Below are positions 53,452 to 62,665 of a stretch of DNA of 64,000 nucleotides, one piece after another (positions within the stretch are counted from its first letter, which is position 1; each line of letters opens with the position of its first letter). The stretch lies in contig CM052361.1 in assembly GCA_028551475.1 (NCBI GenBank), positions 14,205,501-14,269,500 of the forward strand, given 5' to 3'. Source of the DNA: Casuarina equisetifolia (lineage: Eukaryota; Streptophyta; Magnoliopsida; Fagales; Casuarinaceae). Both the position numbers and the translations under genes were made by a program. The notes below the pieces were generated by a model. The model searched no databases, had not been told where the DNA came from, and was given only the letters and a program-made list of their open reading frames with translations.

Positions 53452-54446
53452 CTACTTCTCTCCTTTTTTGTCAACATAAAAAAGAAAGCATAGAAAAGTG
53501 TTCATAGATGAATGTAAGACTTCCTCATTAGAAAAACTAACAAGAGAGAAATAAACAATGACGGTAAAGATTTCATGATAAGACCATATTAGGTAGTATA
53601 TAAAACATAGATAATGAGATCCAAAAACCAATATTCCAACCAAGAGAGCAAAAGAAAAATAGATTTCAAACAAATAATCAAACAATGCAGAAGTATAGTA
53701 AGTGGTTATAGAAAGGAAATTTCTTGCTTAGGAGTTTGGTGCGCCCCTTGGAGAGAAGTGAGTTTGCCTAAAAGAAAGATGGACTCCCCCTCACAACAAT
53801 GTCTTTTTGTCACGTTATAAACTGTATTGCCTAAAAAAATCTAGCAAAAACTCAAGAGCAAGGGTTAAATAAAATCAACAATTAAGTGATCAAGAGACAA
53901 TATTTAAGTTTTTTGAAGTAAACATACCCAAATCACACCTAAGTTGATAGGATCTATCCTTATCTGGTTTAGTGAAAATGTTTGTGATCTCAAGTTTAGT
54001 TTAAACAAATTCCACTAGAATATCCTTTTTTGCTACATGATCCCTTATAAAGCAATATCCAATTTTTATATGTTTTGCCTTGGAATGTTGGATAGGATTT
54101 TTGGTCAAGTTTATGACACTGGTGTTATCACATTTAAGTGGAACAATTTAGACATACACACCAAAGTCAACAAATTCCTATTTCATCCATAAAACTTGTG
54201 CACAACAAGTTGCAACAACCACATATTCAGCTTTTGTTATAGATATAGCTACATTATTTTGCTTTTTAAAGCACCAAGAAATAAGCATATTTCCTAGAAA
54301 ATGACATGCACAATTATTACTCTCTTGATCTAATTTACATCGAAAATGGTTAGCATTAATATAAGAATGTAATTCAAAATTGGAACCCTTAAGATACCAT
54401 ATTCTTGAGTTTCTAGTATCCTTTACATATTTAAAGATTCTAAAAA
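53452..54446 (-). mobile_element. Copia fragment (RNase H end), minus strand
   Basis: Minus-strand translation shows RIFKYVKDTRNS, SWCFKKQNNVAISITKAEYVVVATCCAQVLWM, NTSVINLTKNPIQHSKAKHIKI and IFTKP-type residues (about 54440-53940). This is the end of a Copia reverse transcriptase/RNase H. The purine tract AAAAAAGGAGAGAAG lies near 53455-53469. Broken. It joins the PPR copy 2 exactly where that gene is cut. Confidence 0.8.
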
Positions 54447-55808
54447 TTCATCGCTTTCTCTATCTTCTGATTCTTGCAATATCCATTAACCAACACGTTG
54501 AAGCTTACATCATCAGGTTCATACCCTTTACTTGCCATAGAATCAAACAGCTCTCTTGCATTGTCGAGTCTACCTGCCAAGCAGAACCCATTCATCAATG
54601 TGTGGTATGTAAACCTGTTAGGATTCTCGCCTCTTTGAATTATCAATTCTAACAGCTCATTTGCCTCTTTCATCTTCCCCAACTTGCAGAGCACATCCAT
54701 CAACACAGTAAATGTCACCACATTAGGTCTTACACCTTGAACCACCATCTCATCAAAAAAATGCTTTGCCTCCTCCAAGCTCCCACTATGACACAAACCA
54801 TGTATTAGACTGGTATAAACAACTACATTTGGCGACATTCCACTACTCCTCATTTCCAAGAAAAGTTCTTTCTCCTTGTTTACAGATCCATGCTTACAAA
54901 GCCAATCAATAATAATCCCATAACAAACTACATCAGGCATAGACTTCAAACTAAATCCACATTTCACCACCTCTTCCTGTAACTGAAGTGCAACCATTAT
55001 GTTGCCCAACCGGCACAACCCCTTCACTGAGATCCTAAAAGCAATAACATCAGGACTACAACCCAATTTGTCCATTTTCTTGAACAACCCAAGCGCCTCA
55101 TCAACTCTGTCGTCCTTACATAAACCATCAATCAGTGATGTATAAGTTACAGTATTTGGACTACAACCTCTCCTCCAAAGACTCCCCATGACCGCAAAAC
55201 CGTCGGAAACCCAACTCACATTACAAAAGCAATAAATCAAAATGTTCAAAGTTCTAAAATTGGACAACAACCCGGTAGAATTCATTATTTTACAGAGTGA
55301 GATCACACTAGAGTAATGATTACTCCTAGTAAGTGCACCAAATAAATGATTAAACGATGAGATCGGCGGAAGTGGTTGCAAACGGAGCATGTGCTCGAAG
55401 AAGAGCAATGCTTCATCGAGGGTCACCTTACCGGACTTGCAATTAACTTTCAAAAAATTTTCAAGGGGGGTTTGGAAAGCTTCAATGGGAAGGGAGTTCT
55501 TCCGTGCAGTTTCAGGATTTGAAGAAGAGGATTTACAGGTGTTTAAACAATCTTGTGAAGATTTGGGTTTAGGAGTTGTTGATTCACGTGGGTCAGTGGA
55601 AAAAGATGAAAATTTACCTTTAGACGCAGCTCTTGAAGAAGATGATGATGATCGGACGGCAAAAGCAGCAGAAAACGAAGAAGGGGAGCGCGGAGTTCTG
55701 CCGACAATTAGAAGAAACTAGGAGGTGTCCTTCTGCTCTTTGGTTGACGGTCGCCCAAGCCTCCGAAGATGAGTCCAACGAGACAAATCGTGTGCAAAGG
55801 TTTCTCAC
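54447..55808 (-). pseudogene. Restorer-type P-class PPR gene, copy 2, 3'-truncated
   Basis: One open frame of 337 residues from the Met at 55453 holds about eight 35-residue PPR motifs (NTVTYTSLIDGLCKDDRVDEALGLFKKM, VVTFTVLMDVLCKLGKMKEANELLEL). The frame stays open upstream to about 55715 through a Ser/Arg/Ala-rich stretch ([22 protein letters not shown]) that looks like an organelle transit peptide, but it has no Met there. A Met in another frame ([21 protein letters not shown], 55808) matches the copy 1 leader, so a frameshift near 55650 is likely. The gene stops at 54447 where a Copia fragment begins, losing the C-terminal repeats. It is the better preserved of the two paralogues; a truncated protein cannot be excluded. 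Confidence 0.82.
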
Positions 55809-55860
55809 CTTCTGTGCTGTACAACCACTCGGCAGCCGAAGAAATCTCGATCAGTTCACC

Positions 55861-56019
55861 ATGGGTAAGGTACACAGATCCCTGGCTCGTGCTGGTAATG
55901 TGAGAGGCCAAATACCCAAAGTGCCCAGGCAAGACAATTGCCGATTTGCCACGGTTGGATTTAACAAGAAGAGGGGGGCAAATTCGACAGAGAAAGCGAG
56001 CAATGCTTTGAGAGCGTGA
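55861..56019 (+). pseudogene. Ribosomal protein S30-like remnant, copy 2
   Basis: [25 protein letters not shown] is close to plant S30. It then jumps to [19 protein letters not shown], missing about 16 residues of the basic core (KKKKPRGRAHKRLQ in the family). The end is extended by ASNALRA before the stop. The frame is open for 52 codons. Copy 1 keeps part of the lost core, so the deletion happened after the duplication. The start lies 52 bp from the possible PPR start on the other strand. Normal S30 is a small 40S subunit protein; without its basic core this copy is probably not functional. Confidence 0.75.
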
Positions 56020-57076
56020 GGAGCTCTTAGGCTGAAGTAATACAATAAATTGCATATAATAATGAACTTCAATTGCCTCTAAAGCTCGTAGACCAAAGAA
56101 AAGAATCTAAGAAGGGGAGAAGTGCCACTTTGTGATTGAAGAGAAATGAACATTTAAGAAATCTTATGCATTGTCTAACTTTGGGATCTTTCCCTTGCTA
56201 AAATTGATTCCAATTGATGTATAACAAATAGGCAACAATTCGCACTTAAATCATACTTCTTCTCACCCCCTCTTCTATTCAAAAAGTTTACTTTTTCCTT
56301 TATTTTTTTTAGATTGTAAATATGACTTAACTCACGGCATCATTCTTATAAGGTAAGTTATTTAAAAAAATCCAATTAAACCCAATACAATAATTTTAAA
56401 AACCCAATACAAATTTCTAGTTATGGTTAGAGGAGGAGAGTAATGTCATCTTGAAATTCAACTATGCCAAAGAATCTAATTTCATTATAAATATGGAAGG
56501 AACAATAATCCAAATCATGTGAACCACCCCAAATTAACCATCCAAAATAAGTTTGAGTTTCAAATGCATTTTAATTCTTCTTTATTAAAAATAAAAATAC
56601 AATTAAGTTAGGTTCAAGAAATTCAAAACCTATTTGTAAGGAAAATAATCCTAATTACCTATCATAAAGAAAAGTATAGTCTTCAAACTCAAATTATCCA
56701 CAAAAGGAAGAAGATGATAGTCATTGCATCAACTTCAAATAGGACATGTGAAGGTCATTAACACTCACCAGGAAGTTCACTAATACTTGAATTTGACAAA
56801 GCCTATAAAATGAAGACCAAAAGGAAAAGTAACAATAATGTACACAAAAATTGCAAAGTAATAAAGCAAAACAGAAATAAACAAAGACATTTCAAGTTGA
56901 AAAAACAAAGACGTTGCAAAGTAATTGCATGTCAAAACAATAACGTTGTCGAAATTGATACATAAGAGGAGTTCGGACTTGATGTTCTCCTTTGTGAATT
57001 ATCCAAAGAAAAATGAAATATGGAAATAATCAAAGATCTCCATCCAACCTTGGCGTTGAAAATGTTAATTTCTTAT
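56020..57076 (+). other. Duplicated non-coding flank, copy 2
   Basis: 56020-56795 matches 41831-42700. From about 56800 the match is lost and the sequence is AT-rich with no gene. Confidence 0.6.
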
Positions 57077-57081
57077 CAAAT

Positions 57082-57837
57082 TGATGTGGATGCACTTAAG
57101 GCCTAATATCATAAGTTCCAACATCAAAAAATTGAGAGTCCACAACATACCTAATGGGTCCAAGAAGGCCAAGGTTGAAGAGTAGCCAAAGAATATTTCA
57201 TAGCATCTCTACAATCTTTAATATAGGGGGTTTCTTAAGTAGTTGTTGAGTCCTTAATTTTTTAAGTTTACTTTATTATTTGAAAATATTTTCTTTTTAT
57301 TTGGTTTTCCTTAATTGTCTAGGTTCTTAATTTATCTGGGTTTCCATACTTATCAGATCTCTGATTTGTTTAGGATTCTCTTATTTGTCAGAGTCCAAAT
57401 TTATTAAGTCTTCCTTAATATTAGGGATTCTTGATTTATCAGGATTCTTTTAGAATTAAGTTTTAAGGATTACTGATTTACCAAGATCCTTCTAGGGTTA
57501 GGTTTAGCTGCCTATTTAAAAGGAGCATTGTTTCAATTGTAAGCAGATTTGTTTTCCAGATAATAGAAACCCCAAAGTTGTGTGATCAACTTTTGCATCC
57601 TTTATCTAATTCTTGCTAGGGATTGGTGGTGGTCCTTGACTAGTGGCGTTGCCTTTACATCTTAGAGCTTATTGGCATCTATCTTTGTTTTTATTCTTTG
57701 TATTTTCGTTTTTCTTCCATCCTCCCACCTAAACATTCACTTTTCTCATAGAAAACCCAAAAAAACACCAAAAAAAAAATAATTTTAGTTATTTTCTTAA
57801 CCCGAGCTCGCTCAAGCCCACCATAAGATTCGCATCA
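57082..57837 (+). mobile_element. Solo LTR, Gypsy C-related
   Basis: 756 bp, begins TGATGTGGATGCAC and ends ATTCGCATCA, with an exact target-site duplication CAAAT (57077-57081 and 57838-57842). Its interior and end match the Gypsy C LTRs; the first ~90 bp match the solo LTR at 61465-62225 instead. Confidence 0.92.
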
Positions 57838-57871
57838 CAAATACTTCTAAGTCTTCCTAAATGCCAGATTC

Positions 57872-58549
57872 TGATGTGGATCGTGATGGGCAATGGAGTG
57901 AGCTTTTGGCTTATGGAGAAATTGGAACGGAATAATAACAGCAAATTTGGATATATAAACGGTTGGAAAGGTAAAGACTAGAAAATAAATGATTGAAAGG
58001 TAAAAGGCAATAATTTAAGTGCAAAAATTAAGATAACTGGAATATAAAGGGCTGGAAAGTAAAGGCCAAAATTTAAAGGGCAAAGCTTAAGAGAAAACGA
58101 AATTCAATAACTTTTCCAATCTCTACAGTTCTACTTACAACTGAAGGAACAGTGTCTTTAAATAGACAACTAAGCCTAATGGTAGAAGGATCTAGAATTC
58201 ATAAAACCAAAGTCTAGTAGAATTCAAATCCCTAAAATTAAGCAAAAATCAAACTAACCAAATTAAAATAAGATCCCAACAAATCAGGGATAGGATCCTA
58301 ACAAATTAGGGATAACATCCTAACAAATGAAAGATCTTAACAAATAAGAAAATCCTAGATAATTAAGAATCTTGACAATTTAAGAATCCTAAATCAATAC
58401 AATTAAGGAATCTTAAACAAATCAAAATTCTTAAAGAATCTCTGGGATGCCCTTCAAGTTTGGGCTTCTTGGATCCAAACATGTAATTGTTAGGACACTT
58501 AACATATGAGTTGGGCTATTGGCCTAGGTTGGCATAGTTGTCCGCATCA
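57872..58549 (-). repeat. Gypsy B-related element, 3' LTR
   Basis: 678 bp, bounded by TGATGTGG...CCGCATCA on the plus strand. Partner of 59762-60416. The tract CTTGAAGAAAGGGAGAA-like purines precede it on the minus strand. Confidence 0.88.
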
Positions 58550-59761
58550 TTCTCCCTTTCTTGAAGAAGATTTGTCCTCAAATCTTGATTGTTGGTTTAG
58601 GCTTTATTGCTCCATGAACCCATAATCCAAGTTCTTGAACTCATATGAAGCTTTACCTCTGGTAGCCTACCCAAGTGCGTTAGTTCATAAATCAGTGGTA
58701 AACAACCGTGCTGCTTGGATGGAAGTTTATAACTTGACGAAAAATATGATCCAAACAAGTAGTTGAAGTTATGTAATGTTTTAGCAGTACCTTCACTAAA
58801 AGCATTGAAAAATCGTGGTGATTGTTGTTGTCACATCATCTCCGCATGATTTGACAATACAAACCCATAAAGAAAACCATTGTTCATGCTAAATAATGCC
58901 TTTAAATTCTTCAACACTTGGATGAAATCTTGTGTTTCTTCTAACAAAATTTCTTCTATAGCCTTGTTTGGTAATATCTAGTGGTTTAGTAGATCTGAAC
59001 TTCTTGGATTTGTCTCTTTTTTAAGTGGCACATCTTACTCTAGAAGATCCAAGCACTTTGGATTTGCATTCTTGGTTGTTGGTGCCTCAATTTCCAAAAG
59101 ATCCAAACTTTTAGAGTCCACCTCGTTCTTTACCAACACCACAAGCTTTGGTGGATCCAAATTGTTTTGTTTTGTTTTCACCATTCCTTTTTCTTCAATT
59201 TGAACTACCTCTATATCTTTCTTTGGTGAGGCTTCTTTCCTATACAACCTTTCTATCCACATATCATATTCTTCCTTGTAGTTATTGTGGTGGTGCTTTT
59301 GCTGGTTCTTAGAATTTGTTAAAGCATGATTTTCTTATTGCGATGGTTGATATGTTGGGGGTACATAGGATGGTTATGCAATCTGAGGTCAGTATGGTGG
59401 ATATTCTTGGTAATAAGGTGTATCTGGTGCTAGCTTTTGTGGTATATTTAAAGGTTGGGTTGGTGGTAAAGTTGTTTGGAATGGCGAGTGCGTTGTTTGT
59501 GGTGGTGGTGGAGTGTAAAGTGTCTAGGTTGTTTACAAAGGAAAGCACCATTTAAGCAAAAGTTTGAACTCTTTAGATTTCAGCCCTCATATTCTTGATT
59601 TCACTCTTCTGCACCATATAGGTAGCTAGCCATGGTGGAGTGGGGAGGATGAACAAGAAGAACCATCTCCTTTTTGAGACATGGTGATGCTATCAAACAA
59701 CAGATTGATGAGATGAACAAATATGCTAGAACAGCTCACTCCCTTGGCTCTTATTACCACT
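58550..59761 (-). pseudogene. Gypsy B-related element, gag remnant and spacer
   Basis: From the primer site the minus strand gives a gag start (MSQKGDGSSCSSSP, near 59683), a Pro/Thr/Asn-rich stretch with TTTTNNA like the Gypsy B gag, and a short Lys/Glu-rich region near 59035-59262. Pol is absent. The interior is about 1.2 kb. Broken. Confidence 0.7.
59746..59759 (-). other. Gypsy B-related element primer binding site
   Basis: Minus strand TGGTAATAAGAGCC, two bases after the 5' LTR, differing at one base from the Gypsy B primer site. Confidence 0.75.
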
Positions 59762-60416
59762 TGAAGCGGATCGCAATGGGCAACAAAGTGAGCTTTCAGC
59801 TTATGGAGAGATTGGAACGGAATAATAACAGCAAATTTAGATATATAAATGGCTGAAAAGGTAAAGACTGGAAAATAAAGTACTAAAACATAAGGCAATA
59901 ATTTAAGTGTAAGAATTAAAATAATTAGAATATAAAAGGTTGGAAAGTAAAGACATGAAATGTAAAAGGGCAAAGCTTGAGAAAAACGAAATTCAATAAC
60001 TTTTTCAATCTCCACGATTCTACTTACAACTGAAGGAACAATGTTTTTAAATAGACGACTAAGCTAGTGGTAGAAGGATTTAGAATTCATAAAATCAAAG
60101 TCTGGTAGAATTCAAATCCCTAAAATTAAGCAAAAATTAAACTAACCAAATTAAGATAAGATCCTAACAAATTAGGGATAGCATCCTAACAAATGAAAGA
60201 TCTTAACAAATAAGGAAATTCTAGATAATTAAGAACCTTGACAATTTAAGAATCCTAAATCAACACAATTAATGAATCTTAAACATATCAAAATTCCTAA
60301 AGAATCTCTAGGATGCCCTTTAAGTTTGGGCTTCTTAGATCCAAACATGTAATTGTTAGGACACTCAACATATAGGCTGGGCCATTGGCCTAGGTTGGCA
60401 TAGTTGGTCCGCATCA
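59762..60416 (-). repeat. Gypsy B-related element, 5' LTR
   Basis: 655 bp, partner of 57872-58549, very similar by eye over most of its length. The outer end is GGTCCGCATCA. Confidence 0.88.
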
Positions 60417-60835
60417 GTTTCTCACCTTCACTATAGGTAAAAGAAAATGATTCATAAGGCCAACAACATTAAAATAAATCAATTGAAGAACAACCCTATA
60501 AGAAAAGAATTGGAAAGGTCTAATTTAAAAAGTTTTCTCAAATTAACAATATGATGGAAAAGGATCCCAAAAAAGTAAGACATAATGGTATATATTTTTA
60601 ACTTCAATTAATTCATTTCAACGCCCAACCTTAATAGGTAGACCCATCAATCAAAAAAGGCCCAAAACTTTTCCAAGTTTGCCAAGGATTAGAATTCCAA
60701 GTTTTGCTTAAAGATTGGTAAGCTTCTTAAGCAAAGTATACTTTCAAACCAAACAACTTTGCAATCCTTATTGCAAAACTAGAAGCTTTTCATAATTAGT
60801 CAAGTAATAAAAATTTTGGATTATCCATTATTTTG

Positions 60836-60855
60836 AATATATATATATATATATT
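60836..60855. repeat. (AT)n microsatellite
   Basis: About nine AT units in AT-rich DNA. Confidence 0.9.
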
Positions 60856-61225
60856 TCTATTAAATACCCTTTAACTATCTCACATCTTCGGATTACTTGT
60901 CAATGCAAATCCAAAATAAAGTGAATCCTTCTTACATGGTATCTTTTCTAATTATGAGGCACTTTGCATTCAAATATGATGTTCCTAAGTGTAGAAACAT
61001 GGTTAAGCAAGATTTCATGTGCTTATTAAGTATTGAAAAATTACAAGTGACTTATTATAGAAATATAAATTTTAAGCATGGTAGTATAACACAATAAGCA
61101 TCTTTAGCATTAAAGTAGGTCATTTAGCTGACTAGCTCAATGGTGAGTTAGTATAAATTTTAATTGTGGAGTTTGGGATGCAATATTCCATGTATGTAAG
61201 TTAGATGCATATATTATAATGTACA

Positions 61226-61252
61226 AATAAAATAAAATAAAATAAAATAAAA
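61226..61252. repeat. (AAAAT)n microsatellite
   Basis: About five units of AAAAT/AATAA. Confidence 0.9.
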
Positions 61253-61464
61253 AAGCATCAAATAGAAGGCATGGCAAATTTAAAGGAAACATATGTTTAA
61301 AATTTTAAAAATTTATGCCATTTATTAAGTTCATTCGTATCGTCAATTCTCAATTCATAATAATCAAATCTTCAATGTTATTTTCTCACTATTTGTTATT
61401 GTTTCCATATCTCGTCTTGACAACAGGACCATGCATGAGTCATTGCATCTTGACAATGTGTAAA

Positions 61465-62225
61465 TGATGCGAATATTATGGTGGGCATGAGTGAGCCCGG
61501 GTTAAGAAAATAACAAAAAAAATCATTTTTTTGGTGTTTTTAGGTTTTCTATGGGAAAAGTGAATGTTTGGTAGGGAGGATGGAAGAAAAATGAAAAATA
61601 CGAAGAACAAAAACAAAAGATAGATGCCAATAAGCTCCAAGACGTAAAGGAAATGCCACCAGTCAAGGAGTTCTCCGCCACCAGTCCTTGGCAAGAATTG
61701 GATAAAGGATGCAAAATTTGATCACACAACTTTGGAGTTTCTATTCTCTAAAAAACAAGTCTGCTTACAATTGAAACAATGCTCCTTTTAAATAAGTAGT
61801 TAAACCTAACCCTAGAAGGATCCTAATAAATCAGGAATCCTTAAAACTTAGTTCTAGAAGGATCCTGACAAATCAAGAATCTCAAAAATTAAGGAAGTCT
61901 TAACAAATCTGAATTCTGACAAATAAAGAAATCTTAAACAAATAAGAGATCTGACAAGTATGAAAACCCAGATAAATCAGGAACCTAGACAATTAAGGAA
62001 AACCAAATAAAAGGAAATATTCTTAAACAATAAAGTAAACCTAAGAAATTAAAGACTCAATAACTACTTAGGAAACCCCCTATATTAAAGACTATAGAGA
62101 TACTATGGAATATTCTTGGACTGCTCTTCAATCTTGGCCTTCTTGGACCCATTGGATTATGTTGTGGACTCTTAATTCTTTGATATTGGAACTCGTAATA
62201 TTGGGCCTTAAGTGGATCTGCATCA
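61465..62225 (-). mobile_element. Solo LTR, Gypsy C-related, reverse
   Basis: 761 bp in reverse orientation with an exact target-site duplication GTAAA (61460-61464 and 62226-62230). On the minus strand it begins TGATGCAGATCCAC and ends TTCGCATCA. Inserted just upstream of the dismutase remnant, at nearly the point where Copia B lies in copy 1. Confidence 0.93.
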
Positions 62226-62640
62226 GTAAAGCAAACAAAAGCCAAATACCAAAGCTATTTACAAAACTAGAGGCGTTTCAATCGTTCTGCTCAGCGTAGG
62301 ATTTACACACGTTTGCCCCAACACGCTCAAAACATCCTTTAGCAATGAGTAGTGTGAAAGCAATGTGAAAGCAATGGCTCTCATCTCTGGAAGCAATGAT
62401 ATTAGAGGCTCTGTCCAGTTCACCTAGGAACCCAACGGTCTCTCTTCGTCTGCTTTGTGGGGTTGGTTAGATTTTTGTTTTTCCATTAATTTTTCATTTC
62501 GTTTGTGACGGGCTTAACACATGTAAAAGGGAGGATTGCAAGGCTCTCACCAGGCCTCCACGGCTTCCATATCCACGCCTTTAGGGATATAACCAATGGT
62601 TGCAACTCCTTTGGTTTTCCTCTTACGCTACATTTTGGCT
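62226..62640 (+). pseudogene. CSD3-like Cu/Zn superoxide dismutase 5' fragment, copy 2
   Basis: Exon 1 (from 62345) opens MSSVKAM and then shifts frame because an 11-bp stretch (GTGAAAGCAAT) is doubled. The next frame reads MALISGSNDIRGSVQFT, then a stop, then EPNG. After a ~75-bp intron, exon 2 reads [29 protein letters not shown] (about 62514-62605), keeping the GFHIH copper-ligand motif, and a GT donor follows. Later exons are absent, replaced by an Athila-like LTR at 62666. The match is to the peroxisomal-type CSD3 subfamily. Broken and partial; exon 2 is better kept than in copy 1. Confidence 0.85.
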
Positions 62641-62665
62641 TGGATGTTGATCTTTTGCACATATT

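Larger units (their letters stand above)
57872..60416 (-). mobile_element. Internally deleted Gypsy B-related element
   Basis: 2,545 bp on the minus strand: 5' LTR (60416-59762), primer site, gag N-terminal region, spacer, purine tract and 3' LTR (58549-57872). Target-site duplication GATTC (57867-57871) against GTTTC (60417-60421). The gag start MSQKGDGSSCSSS matches Gypsy B. No protease, polymerase or integrase. Only 34 bp lie between it and the solo LTR at 57082-57837. A non-autonomous derivative of the family. Confidence 0.88.
60422..61459. other. Copy 2-specific stretch, no gene seen
   Basis: About 1 kb of AT-rich DNA with no recognised gene. Mostly without a counterpart in copy 1 until the last ~50 bp (GTCATTGCATCTTGACAATGTG), which matches 42745-42767. 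Contains an (AT)n run at 60836-60855 and (AAAAT)n at 61226-61252. Confidence 0.55.
37562..62640. repeat. Tandem segmental duplication, PPR-RPS30-SOD block
   Basis: Copy 1 is 37562-51490 and copy 2 is 54447-62640, in the same orientation. Shared order: PPR (minus), RPS30 remnant (plus), non-coding flank, dismutase 5' fragment (plus). The copies differ at several to more than ten percent of positions by eye, so the duplication is older than the solo LTR and element insertions, which are all copy-specific. 51491-54446 lies between them and carries a Copia fragment. Confidence 0.8.

Noticed and set aside
55389-55721. A 110-residue plus-strand frame opposite the PPR leader
   Set aside because: Antisense shadow of the PPR coding strand; the PPR frame shows recognisable repeats and a transit-like leader.
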